Source of the DNA: Treponema sp.
GTDB taxonomy: Bacteria; Spirochaetota; Spirochaetia; Treponematales; Treponemataceae
Direction of reading: 5' to 3'
Length of the DNA: 64,000 nucleotides
Assembly (NCBI GenBank): GCA_016287815.1
Contig: JAEEWW010000004.1
Location: 1 to 64,000, forward strand
Shown here piece by piece: positions 44,590-53,326 of the stretch. Position 1 is the first letter of the stretch, and every line of letters begins with the position of its first letter. The translations under genes and the position numbers were made by a program. Below the pieces are notes generated by a model that worked only from the letters and a program-made list of their open reading frames with translations, made no database searches and was not told where the DNA came from.

Positions 44590-44875
44590 TGCAATAAAAG
44601 ACTTCATTCATTGCAATGAAAGACTTCATACATAGCAATAAATGATTTCGTACATTGCAATAAATGATTTCGTACATTGCAATGAAAGACTTCGTACATT
44701 GCAATAAATGATTTCGTACATTGCAATGAAAGACTTCATATATTGCAATGAAAATAAAATTTTATTGCAACAACTGTACACATTTATTGCTACAAAAGCA
44801 TACATTTATTGCCACAAATGCGCACGTTTGTTACTGCAAATTTATTTTTATGTTGCAATCAATTTCTATCTGAAC
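44590..44875. repeat. Array with 22-bp periodicity (13 periods), with an inverted half
   Basis: Seven good forward units (44590-44743) with core GCAATAAATGATTTCGTACA or GCAATGAAAGACTTCGTACA, then a palindromic hinge (44744-44765). Three more units in the opposite orientation follow, sharing CATTTATTGC (the complement of GCAATAAATG) and kept in the same 22-base phase, then degenerate copies up to 44875. It fills most of the gap before hsdR. Another partial copy lies at 57421-57449, on the far side of the island. Confidence 0.8.
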
Positions 44876-44936
44876 TTTGCACGAAGCTTAAAAAGAGGTT
44901 TTGCATGAATATTCAAACACTTTTTTAGTTATACTA

Positions 44937-44945
44937 TGCTATAAT
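44937..44945 (+). promoter_or_regulatory. Extended -10 promoter of hsdR
   Basis: TGCTATAAT with no good -35 box, 21 bases before ATG 44967; AAGGA provides the ribosome site. The same element precedes the abi gene at 51293-51301. Confidence 0.45.
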
Positions 44946-44966
44946 GGTAAAAAAGGACTGAAATAA

Positions 44967-47900
44967 ATGGCTTCATCTTTCGACTATTTTGAAAAAGAAT
45001 TTCCCGCATTTGCAAAACTTGGTAAATTAGCAGAATCCTATTGTGAGTCAGATCCGAATGGTGCTTTATATAAACTCCGAAAAATTGGTGAAACCATTAC
45101 AGCGCTTATTTATCAGTATGATAATATTGTCTGCCCAACGGGAAATGTAAATGATGTAAGTCAGGTTACAAGAATCAATACGCTTCAAGATTACGGTATA
45201 ATAAATTCATTGCTTGCAAAATCCTTTACTCGTCTTAGGAAAATAGGAAACGAAGCAGTTCATGAAGACTTGGATTCTTCAATTTTAGTTAGAGAACTTC
45301 TTCCAATTGCATACAGCCTTTGTTTATGGTTCGCTGGAACTTATGGTACGAACAAAAATCCTGAATATAAAGAATATGTAACTCCCGAAAAACTAAATGC
45401 AGTTGCAAAAAAGAAATTCATCGTTAGAATAAAGAAGCCATCCGATTTTACTCCTCAAGAAAAACAGGACGATGAATCAGAAAATCAACTTATAGAACAG
45501 GCAACTGTAGCTGCAGCACAAGTTCCAAAAATCCTGATATCTGAGCGCAAAAATCGTTCCTATAAAGCCAACCGTGCGCGTCCTCTTACAGAAGCAGAAA
45601 CCCGTGAACTTATTGATGATCAGCTTCGTAAGGTTGGCTGGGAATGTAATACAAATATTCTTAATCAGAAACTACACGGCACAAAACCTCAGAAAGGCCA
45701 TAACATGGCCATTGCAGAATGGCAGACAGATTCAAAAATATACAATCACGGCTATGCAGATTATGCTCTTTTTATTGGAGAAAAACTTGTTGGACTAATC
45801 GAAGCAAAAGCTGAACACAAAGACATTCCTTGTGTAATAGACGGGCAGTGCAAAGAATATGCAAGCCTTATAAAAGATTCAGATCAGGATTATGTACAGG
45901 GAAAGTGGGGTGCAAACGGAGAATACAAAGTTCCTTTTGCCTTTGCAACAAACGGTCGTCCATATCTTAAGCAGCTGGAAACAAAATCCGGCATCTGGTT
46001 CATAAATTTTACAAAACCAACAGAAGCTCCAAAAGCATTACAGGGCTGGATGAGCCCAATTGGTATTGAAGAACTTCTTGAACGTAATTCTGAAATATTC
46101 AAACAAGAATATGAAAAGCTTGATGATGAAGAATTCTTGCGAAACAAAGATGGCTTGAGTCTTCGTGATTATCAGATAGAAGCAATTCACGCAGTTGATA
46201 AAGCCCTGGAAGAAGGCCGAAAGAATATCCTTCTTGCCATGGCAACAGGAACCGGAAAGACCCGAACATTTCTTGCGTTGATTTACCGCTTCTTAAAGAG
46301 TAAACGTTTTAAGCGAATCCTGCTTCTGGTAGACCGCAATTCTCTTGGAAAGCAGGCATTCGATGTATTTAGCGAAGTAAAACTCGATCAGCTTCAGCCT
46401 CTTACAGACATATACAATATAAAAAATCTAGATGAAAAGATAATTGATAAAGAAACAAAACTCCAGATTTCTACTGTTCAGGGAATGGTTCAGCGCATCT
46501 TGTACAACGATGGCGACCGAATGCCTGCTGTAACTGATTTTGATTTAGTGATTATTGATGAAGCTCACCGCGGTTATATTCTCGATAAAGAAATGGCAGA
46601 TGAAGAATTATTCTTCCGTGACCAGCTGGATTATCAAAGTAAGTACCGCAATATTATTGAATACTTTGATGCAGTTAGAATCGGTTTTACAGCCACACCT
46701 GCATTACAGACAACTCAGATATTTGGCGAACCAGTTTATACCTATTCATACCGCCGCGCGGTTTACGAAGGTTATCTTTGCGACCATGATGTTCCTTATA
46801 TTATTTCTACAGATAAAACTCGTAACGGAATTCACTTTGAAGCAGGAACTCTTGTAGATAAATACGACCCGAATAATAAGACTGTTGTAAAAGCCGAAGT
46901 AGAGCCTGATGAGGTTGATTACGATGTAGAAAAGTTCAACAGAGATATCATAACACGCCCATTCAATGAAGCAGTTTTTTCTGAGCTTTTTGAAAACGGG
47001 TATCTTACTCTGGATGCCCCAGAAACGCACGGTAAAACTTTGATATTTGCAGTGAACGATGAACACGCAGATATGATTGTTGACATCATCAAAAAGATTT
47101 GTGAAAAGAACGAACTTCCTGAGCAAGCTGTGATGAAAATTACAGGAAGCGCAGGCGGTGGAAATCAAAAGAAAATTGAAGACCTTATAAAACAGTTTAA
47201 GAATGAAACCTTTCCAAGTGTTGTAGTAACTGTAGACTTGCTTACTACTGGAATAGATGTTCCTTCAATTTCAAATCTTGTTTTTATGAGATGTATTAAG
47301 TCACGCATTTTGTTTGAACAAATGCTGGGACGTGCTACACGACGCTGTCCTGAAATCAATAAGACTCATTTTAATATTTATGACCCGGCCGGAGTTTATG
47401 ACCATATCAAAGATAAAATTGATATGCAGCCGGTAGTTCAACAACCAAAGATTAAAATGACAGAGCTTATTGATGCAATGGCTTCTATCCCCGACACGGA
47501 AGCAAGAATAATTCAATATCAAATTGAACAGCTTCTGGCAAAAGTAAATCGCAAAAAGAATAATCTTACTCCAGAAGCAATTTCAAATTTCAAAATACTC
47601 ACAAAAGAACCGAGCATAGAATCCTATCTCAAAAAGATAGAAGAGTTAAATCCAATCGAGGCTAAAAAGCAGATTATCGCAGAAAGAAAAGTATTCGAAC
47701 TTCTGGAAAATGATAAAGCCGAGTTGCGCAAAATAATCATAGATAACAGGCCAGATTCAGATGTTCAGATAAGCCGCGGATACGGCAAGCACAATCTGCA
47801 GCAGCCGGAAGATTACATCGAAGAATTTACAAATTATATAAAAGAAAACCGTAACAAAATTGAAGCATTAAAAATTGTCTGCACACGGCCTTCAGCTCTT

Positions 47901-48311
47901 ACCCGTGAAGCCTTAAAAAATCTTGCTGTTATTCTTGCAAATGAAGGTTATGATTTAACAAGCCTTAACACTGCATGGAACAAGGTAACTAACGCTGACC
48001 TTGCTGTAGATATAATCAGCATAATCAGAACCTGCGCAAATGGTTCTCCTGTGCAGAGCCACGAAGAAAGAATTAAAAAGGCCATCACAAAACTCAAGGC
48101 AAATCATAATTTTGGCCCGGTTGAACTTGGCTGGCTTAATGTAATAGAAGCAAATCTTTTGCAGGAAAATATACTTGAAGAATCAGTCTTTGATAATGAA
48201 GTTATTTTCCGTAATAAAGGCGGCTTTAAGCGCATAGATAAAGATTTTAAGTTCCAGCTCCGTGCATTGATTGCTGAATTGAATAAATACCTGTATGAAG
48301 ATGTTGCGTGA
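44967..48311 (+). CDS. hsdR: Type I restriction enzyme, R subunit
   Basis: An 1114-residue translocase-nuclease. It starts with a DUF4145-like domain (about residues 1-130), then the HsdR nuclease with D265, E279 and K281 in the PD-ExK pattern (ADYALFIGEKLVGLIEAK). The helicase core has Walker A MATGTGKT (425-432) and DEAH (531-534) with TATPAL and the C-terminal helicase block LLTTGIDVPSISNL. It ends in an EcoEI-type C-terminal domain. It cuts unmethylated DNA with HsdM and HsdS encoded downstream. First gene of the island. Confidence 0.94.
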   Translation: MASSFDYFEKEFPAFAKLGKLAESYCESDPNGALYKLRKIGETITALIYQYDNIVCPTGNVNDVSQVTRINTLQDYGIINSLLAKSFTRLRKIGNEAVHEDLDSSILVRELLPIAYSLCLWFAGTYGTNKNPEYKEYVTPEKLNAVAKKKFIVRIKKPSDFTPQEKQDDESENQLIEQATVAAAQVPKILISERKNRSYKANRARPLTEAETRELIDDQLRKVGWECNTNILNQKLHGTKPQKGHNMAIAEWQTDSKIYNHGYADYALFIGEKLVGLIEAKAEHKDIPCVIDGQCKEYASLIKDSDQDYVQGKWGANGEYKVPFAFATNGRPYLKQLETKSGIWFINFTKPTEAPKALQGWMSPIGIEELLERNSEIFKQEYEKLDDEEFLRNKDGLSLRDYQIEAIHAVDKALEEGRKNILLAMATGTGKTRTFLALIYRFLKSKRFKRILLLVDRNSLGKQAFDVFSEVKLDQLQPLTDIYNIKNLDEKIIDKETKLQISTVQGMVQRILYNDGDRMPAVTDFDLVIIDEAHRGYILDKEMADEELFFRDQLDYQSKYRNIIEYFDAVRIGFTATPALQTTQIFGEPVYTYSYRRAVYEGYLCDHDVPYIISTDKTRNGIHFEAGTLVDKYDPNNKTVVKAEVEPDEVDYDVEKFNRDIITRPFNEAVFSELFENGYLTLDAPETHGKTLIFAVNDEHADMIVDIIKKICEKNELPEQAVMKITGSAGGGNQKKIEDLIKQFKNETFPSVVVTVDLLTTGIDVPSISNLVFMRCIKSRILFEQMLGRATRRCPEINKTHFNIYDPAGVYDHIKDKIDMQPVVQQPKIKMTELIDAMASIPDTEARIIQYQIEQLLAKVNRKKNNLTPEAISNFKILTKEPSIESYLKKIEELNPIEAKKQIIAERKVFELLENDKAELRKIIIDNRPDSDVQISRGYGKHNLQQPEDYIEEFTNYIKENRNKIEALKIVCTRPSALTREALKNLAVILANEGYDLTSLNTAWNKVTNADLAVDIISIIRTCANGSPVQSHEERIKKAITKLKANHNFGPVELGWLNVIEANLLQENILEESVFDNEVIFRNKGGFKRIDKDFKFQLRALIAELNKYLYEDVA

Positions 48312-48383
48312 TAATTACTAATGAATAATTGATAATTGAGAGTGAATATTATTCGGACGTGCGTGAAGTTTTAAATAGAATAA

Positions 48384-48417
48384 AACAAGTTTTTGGAATT
48401 AATTCCAAAAACTTGTT
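48384..48417. terminator. Perfect 34-bp palindrome after hsdR (possible terminator or operator)
   Basis: AACAAGTTTTTGGAATT and its complement form a 17+17 perfect palindrome centred on AATTAATT, between hsdR and the DUF4143 gene. It overlaps the edge of the -35 box of the next promoter at 48416. No long T-run follows, so a regulatory or structural role is as likely as termination. Confidence 0.5.
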
Positions 48418-48444
48418 GATTTTGCATACTTTTGGGATTATTAT
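48416..48444 (+). promoter_or_regulatory. Promoter of the DUF4143 ATPase gene, leaderless geometry
   Basis: TTGATT (48416-48421), 17 bases and TATTAT (48439-48444), then six bases and ATG 48451, without a ribosome site. Confidence 0.45.
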
Positions 48445-48450
48445 TTAGCA

Positions 48451-49674
48451 ATGGAATCTTTACTGACAATAGATAACAAAAGAATTTTTCGTACTGAATA
48501 TCTTGAACGTCTCAGAAATTTAAAGCATAAAAAGCTCATAAAAATTGTTACAGGAATCAGGCGTTGTGGAAAGTCTACAGTACTTGAAATGTTCCGTGAT
48601 GAGCTCCTTTCTGATGGCGTAGATAAAGAACAGATTATTTTCATAAACTTCGAAGACTACGAAAACAAAGTGCTTCGTAATCCAGATTCACTTTATGAGT
48701 ACATCAAAAGCCATCTTACAAAAAAAATGAATTATATCTTTCTTGATGAAATTCAACGAGTAGAAAACTTTCCGGAAGTTGTAGACAGCCTTTATATAAA
48801 AGACAATGTGGATTTGTATCTTACCGGTTCCAATTCTTCTTTGCTTTCAAGTGAGATTGCAACTCTTATAAGCGGCCGTTATGTAGAAATAAAAATGCTT
48901 CCGTTTTCTTTTAATGAATTTGTTACTGCAACTAATCAAAATAAAAATCTCTCTGCGGCATACAGACAATATATAGAAACAAGTTCATTTCCATACGTTC
49001 TTGAGCTTTTGGAAACACCCCAGGAAATAAATGCTTACCTTGAAGGAATCTATAGCACAATCCTGGTAAAAGACATTATCGACAGAAAGAAAATTGCAGA
49101 TACTCTTGTATTAAAAAGTGTAACTCAGTTTTTATTTGATAATATTGGATCGGAGCTTTCATCAAAAAAAATTGCAGACACGCTTACTTCCGGCGGAAGA
49201 AAATCAGATTCCAAAACAATAGAAAAATATGTTAGTTCTCTTGAAGAAAGTTTTATTGTTTATCGTGCTGGGCGTTACAACATCAAGGGAAAAGAATATC
49301 TTAAGAGCCTTGAAAAATATTATGTCGCAGATATAGGTCTCCGTAATTTTATGCTCGGAAAAAAAGCGATGGACGTAGGTCATGTTCTCGAAAATATAAT
49401 TTATCTTGAGCTTATCCGCCGCGGGTATTCAGTTTATGTTGGAAAAATCGATGATATGGAAATTGATTTTGTAGCCCAGAACGATAAGGGAAATACTTAT
49501 ATTCAGGTTTCTGCATCCGTAAGGGATGAAAACACCCTTCAGCGCGAACTTCGTCCTCTTAAAGCTGTAAAAGACAATTATCCAAAATTACTTCTAACAC
49601 TTGATGATGATCCGGATGGCGACTATGAAGGAATAATCCGGAAAAACGCTTTAGACTGGTTAATGAGTAATTGA
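48451..49674 (+). CDS. AAA_14/DUF4143 family ATPase
   Basis: A 407-residue protein with Walker A GIRRCGKST (about residues 35-43) and Walker B YIFLDEIQRVENF in an AAA_14 domain, followed by a DUF4143 domain (ADIGLRNFMLGKK, IDFVAQNDKGNTYIQVSAS; the last part resembles a degenerate nuclease-like fold). Such proteins are common, often outside operons, and their role is unclear. Its place between hsdR and hsdM, with its own leaderless promoter, suggests an independently acquired gene or an accessory to the R-M system. Confidence 0.85.
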   Translation: MESLLTIDNKRIFRTEYLERLRNLKHKKLIKIVTGIRRCGKSTVLEMFRDELLSDGVDKEQIIFINFEDYENKVLRNPDSLYEYIKSHLTKKMNYIFLDEIQRVENFPEVVDSLYIKDNVDLYLTGSNSSLLSSEIATLISGRYVEIKMLPFSFNEFVTATNQNKNLSAAYRQYIETSSFPYVLELLETPQEINAYLEGIYSTILVKDIIDRKKIADTLVLKSVTQFLFDNIGSELSSKKIADTLTSGGRKSDSKTIEKYVSSLEESFIVYRAGRYNIKGKEYLKSLEKYYVADIGLRNFMLGKKAMDVGHVLENIIYLELIRRGYSVYVGKIDDMEIDFVAQNDKGNTYIQVSASVRDENTLQRELRPLKAVKDNYPKLLLTLDDDPDGDYEGIIRKNALDWLMSN

Positions 49675-49706
49675 TAATTTGCAAATTAAGAATGGAGAAT
49701 TAAAAA

Positions 49707-51122
49707 ATGACCACACAAGAAATCGTAAGCAAACTTTGGAACCTGTGCAATGTACTTCGCGACGATGGAATTACATATCAAAATTATTTAAACGAACTCA
49801 CATATATTCTGTTCTTAAAAATGTGCTCAGAGATTCCCGGGGCAGAAGAACAGATACCTGAAAAATATCGCTGGGCAAAGCTTGTAAAAAAGGACGGAAT
49901 CGCACTCAAAGATTTTTACAAAGAACTCCTTGACCACCTTGGAACAAAAACAAGCGGTCGTGTACTTGAGATTTATGCCGGTAGTCAGACTTCAATCGAC
50001 GAGCCAAAGAATCTTGAAAAAATCATAAAATCAATAGATGCGCTAGACTGGTTTAGCGCAAAAGACGAAGGACTGGGCGACCTTTACGAAGGCCTGCTTG
50101 AAAAAAACGCCACAGAAAAAAAGAGCGGAGCAGGGCAGTATTTTACGCCGCGAGTTTTAATCGATGTAATGACAGAGCTTGTAAAACCTCAGCTTGGCGA
50201 AAAATGTAACGACCCGGCCTGTGGAACTTTTGGCTTTATGATTAGCGCCCACAAATATGTGCTGGACCACAACGACAACCTCATTCACTGTACAAGCGAG
50301 CAGCAGGAGTTTGAAGACAGCCAGGCCTTTACCGGAACAGAACTTGTTCACGACACACATCGCCTTGCACTTATGAACGCCTATCTTCACGACATAAATG
50401 GAAAAATCACACTGGGCGACACCTTAAGTTCAATCGGAATGGAAATGAAAGGCTACGATGTAGTTCTTACAAATCCTCCGTTTGGTACTAAAAAAGGCGG
50501 TGAGCGCGCCCTTCGCACAGACCTTACTTACACCACAAGCAACAAACAGCTCAACTTTTTGCAGCACATCTACCGCTCATTAAAAGCAGACGGAAAAGCC
50601 AGAGCCGCAGTAGTTCTCCCGGATAACGTTCTTTTTGCAGACGGCGACGGCGAAAAAATCCGCGTAGACTTAATGAACAAATGCAATCTGCACACAGTCC
50701 TCCGCCTGCCAACCGGAATCTTTTATGCCCAGGGCGTAAAAACAAACGTCCTCTTTTTTACCCGCGGCAAAACAGACGAAAACAACACAAAAGAAGTCTG
50801 GTTCTACGACCTTCGTACCAATATGCCAAGCTTCGGCAAAACAAATCCTCTCAAAAAAGAACACTTTGCCGACTTCATCAAAGCCTACACCGCTGAAGAT
50901 AGAGCTTCTGTAAAAGACGAACGCTGGAACTGTTTTACCCGCGATCAGATTTCCGCCAAAGGAAACAGCCTTGACCTTGGCCTTATCCGCGACGAAAGCA
51001 TCCTGGACTACGAAGACCTCCCCGACCCAATCGAAAGCGCCCAGGACTGCATAGACCAGCTTGAAATGGCCGCAGACCTCATCAAAGAAGTTGTCCGCGA
51101 ACTTCAGAAGACGGAGAAATGA
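49707..51122 (+). CDS. hsdM: Type I restriction-modification DNA methyltransferase, M subunit
   Basis: A 471-residue N6-adenine methyltransferase with an N-terminal helical domain (TTQEIVSKLWNLCNVLRDDGITYQNYLNELTYILFLK), GQYFTPRVLIDVM, the catalytic NPPF (residues 256-259) and SAM motif I DPACGTFGFM (169-178). The usual CGTGG or CGTAG is CGTFG here. A GGAG site precedes ATG 49707. With HsdS it methylates the recognition sequence. The 3' half of the gene is distinctly richer in GC than hsdR. Confidence 0.94.
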   Translation: MTTQEIVSKLWNLCNVLRDDGITYQNYLNELTYILFLKMCSEIPGAEEQIPEKYRWAKLVKKDGIALKDFYKELLDHLGTKTSGRVLEIYAGSQTSIDEPKNLEKIIKSIDALDWFSAKDEGLGDLYEGLLEKNATEKKSGAGQYFTPRVLIDVMTELVKPQLGEKCNDPACGTFGFMISAHKYVLDHNDNLIHCTSEQQEFEDSQAFTGTELVHDTHRLALMNAYLHDINGKITLGDTLSSIGMEMKGYDVVLTNPPFGTKKGGERALRTDLTYTTSNKQLNFLQHIYRSLKADGKARAAVVLPDNVLFADGDGEKIRVDLMNKCNLHTVLRLPTGIFYAQGVKTNVLFFTRGKTDENNTKEVWFYDLRTNMPSFGKTNPLKKEHFADFIKAYTAEDRASVKDERWNCFTRDQISAKGNSLDLGLIRDESILDYEDLPDPIESAQDCIDQLEMAADLIKEVVRELQKTEK

Positions 51123-51292
51123 TATTTTTAGCTACTATACTCGCAAAAATTAAGAAAAAACTTGATTTTAGCGACTGTAACTGATAAAGGATAGATTTAA
51201 TTTGTAGTAACGGCGTTTAAAAAAAAGACTGCCACGATCCCTGGCACTGCAAAGCAGGAGAAAGGATTACGTGGCTTACATTTTACAATATA

Positions 51293-51301
51293 TGCTATAA
51301 T
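51293..51301 (+). promoter_or_regulatory. Extended -10 promoter of the abi gene
   Basis: TGCTATAAT, identical to that before hsdR, 20 bases before ATG 51322, followed by GAGGGTAAA and AAGGA. It gives the gene its own transcription within the R-M locus. Confidence 0.45.
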
Positions 51302-51321
51302 GAGGGTAAAGTCAAGGATAG

Positions 51322-51996
51322 ATGATGGACAAGAATACTTTTGAAAGCTTAAAAAAGTCAATCTCAGAAGAAAGGCTTGCTGTATACCGTGCAGACGGCG
51401 TTGATGATACGACAGCAATTGCAAGATATATTTATAATATTGCCCTCTGTAAAAGCCTCTATCCGCTCATTAATATTTTCGAGGTTACGCTTCGGAACAG
51501 CATCGACAAGGCTCTGGAAAAATATTTTAACCAACCGGACTGGAATAATGTAATTCAACTAAATCAGACAGAATTAATGATGATAAATGATGCTATGCTC
51601 AAAATAAAACGTCAGGGCAAAAAATACAGTCACGGCCGGCTCATAGCAGAGCTTACACTTGGATTTTGGGTAGCTCTTATGGGAAGAAAATACAACAATC
51701 AGGGATTTCAGTTTGCTGTTATTAAAAACTGCCTGCACGGATGTCCTACAAATCAAAAAAGTTCTGGCGCTATTCAAAAGAACCTTTCCGAAATCAGATT
51801 TTTAAGAAACAGAATTGCACATCACGAACGCATTTCTCACTGGAAAGACTTGAAGCAAAAGCATGATTTGATTCTGGATTTTATCAAATGGCTGAATCCA
51901 GACATGTACACCATAGCCTCTGAAAAAGACACTTTTAATTACATTTATACAGATGGCGTAAAACCGTTTGTCGCTTTTGTGAATGATAAATTATAG
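51322..51996 (+). CDS. Abi_2 family abortive-infection protein (HEPN RNase-like)
   Basis: A 224-residue protein of the Abi_2 (AbiD/AbiF-like) group. The HEPN ribonuclease motif R-x4-H is present as R162 NRIA H167 (FLRNRIAHHERISHW), after LINIFEVTLRNSIDKAL and LIAELTLGFWVALM. These proteins cause growth arrest or death on phage infection, in some cases by RNA cleavage. Start at the first of two adjacent ATG codons, with AAGGA upstream. Nested between hsdM and hsdS with its own promoter, as cargo genes often are in type I loci. Confidence 0.88.
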   Translation: MMDKNTFESLKKSISEERLAVYRADGVDDTTAIARYIYNIALCKSLYPLINIFEVTLRNSIDKALEKYFNQPDWNNVIQLNQTELMMINDAMLKIKRQGKKYSHGRLIAELTLGFWVALMGRKYNNQGFQFAVIKNCLHGCPTNQKSSGAIQKNLSEIRFLRNRIAHHERISHWKDLKQKHDLILDFIKWLNPDMYTIASEKDTFNYIYTDGVKPFVAFVNDKL

Positions 51997-52048
51997 ACAA
52001 TTGTATGGTAACGAAAAATGATTAATTGAAAATGGAGAACAAAATATA

Positions 52049-53308
52049 ATGGCAAAGAAAGCTGAGATAGAACAGACAGTAATAGAAGCACCATATGAAC
52101 TGCCGGAAGGTTGGAAGTGGTGTCGGTTGGGGGAAGTTGCTGATTGGGGATCTGGAGGAACTCCATCAAGAAAAAATCCTGAATATTATAATGGTTCGAT
52201 TCCATGGATAAAAACAGGTGAACTTAATGAATCTTATATTTTTGATTCCGAAGAAAAAATTTCGGAAGAAGCTATAAATCATTCAAGTGCGAAATTATTT
52301 CCAAAAGAAACTGTAGTTTTGGCTATGTATGGTGCAACAATAGGAAAAACCGCCATATTTGGGATAGATGCTTCAACAAACCAGGCATGTGCTTGTGCAA
52401 TTTGTCATAAAGATTTAGATAATCATTATTTATTCAATTTTCTAAAATCTAAAAAAGATTATTTCATTTATAATGCAAAAGGTGGAGCACAGCCAAATAT
52501 TTCACAAGAAATAATAAAAGATACCGTTATTCCTCTTCCTCCAACACTCGCCGAACAACAGCGTATCGTAAACCGCATAGAATCCATGTTCACAAAACTG
52601 GATGAGGCAAAAGAAAAAGGCCAAAACGTAGTCGACAGCTTCGAAACCCGCAAAGCCTCAATTTTGCACAAAGCCTTCACCGGCGAACTCACCGCCAACT
52701 GGCGCAAAGAAAACGGAGTTGCTGATGAGAGTTGGGAAGAAAAGACGATCGGGGAATGTTTTACCCATACAACAGGGAAGGCTCTTAAAAAAGATAATCA
52801 GAACGGAACACCTCGTGAATATATCACAACTTCAAATCTGTATTGGGATAGATTCGATTTTTCTGAAATTCGCACAATGTATTTTACAGATGATGAACTT
52901 GAAAAATGTACGGCTAAAAAAGGTGATTTGCTTCTTTGCAATGGTGGTGATGTTGGTCGGGCTGCTATTTGGAACTTTGATTATGATATTTGCTTGCAAA
53001 ATCATGTTTCAAAATTGCGAAATAAAGGAAATGTTGAAACAAGATTTTTTCTTTATTATTTCATGCTTTCTAAGATAAAAGGAAATGTAAACGGCAAGGG
53101 TATTGGCATTTCTTCGCTTTCTGCAAAGGATTTACTTGCTATGTCAATCAATCTTCCCACCATTCCCGAACAACAAGAAATTGTCCGCATCCTCGACTCC
53201 GTATTAGAAAAAGAATCCCGTGCCAAAGAAGCCGCCCAAACCGTCCTAGACCAAATCGCCTTGCTAAAAAAAACAATATTGGCTAGGGCGTTTAGAGGAG
53301 AGTTGTAA
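52049..53308 (+). CDS. hsdS: Type I restriction-modification specificity subunit
   Basis: A 419-residue protein with two target-recognition domains (about residues 14-150 and 225-350) and two conserved helical spacers (LPPTLAEQQRIVNRIESMFTKLD and LPTIPEQQEIVRILDSVLEKE, each ending in ILHKAFTGEL or ILARAFRGEL). The two domains each recognise half of a split DNA site. Composition changes sharply: spacers are GC-rich and recognition domains AT-rich, as expected from domain exchange. GGAG lies before ATG 52049. Confidence 0.93.
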   Translation: MAKKAEIEQTVIEAPYELPEGWKWCRLGEVADWGSGGTPSRKNPEYYNGSIPWIKTGELNESYIFDSEEKISEEAINHSSAKLFPKETVVLAMYGATIGKTAIFGIDASTNQACACAICHKDLDNHYLFNFLKSKKDYFIYNAKGGAQPNISQEIIKDTVIPLPPTLAEQQRIVNRIESMFTKLDEAKEKGQNVVDSFETRKASILHKAFTGELTANWRKENGVADESWEEKTIGECFTHTTGKALKKDNQNGTPREYITTSNLYWDRFDFSEIRTMYFTDDELEKCTAKKGDLLLCNGGDVGRAAIWNFDYDICLQNHVSKLRNKGNVETRFFLYYFMLSKIKGNVNGKGIGISSLSAKDLLAMSINLPTIPEQQEIVRILDSVLEKESRAKEAAQTVLDQIALLKKTILARAFRGEL

Positions 53309-53326
53309 AAAATCAAGAGACTTTCT

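Noticed and set aside
44590-44875. CRISPR array
   Set aside because: Units follow each other directly with a 22-bp period; there are no unique spacers and no cas genes.
44708-44908. 66-residue protein from ATG 44708
   Set aside because: The frame runs through the repeat array and its inverted half; residues only reflect the repeated DNA (CN, IA, LQ pattern) and there is no ribosome site.
51220-51260. Structured RNA between hsdM and abi
   Set aside because: TGCCA/TGGCA gives only a 5-bp stem without T-run or conserved elements; not enough to call.
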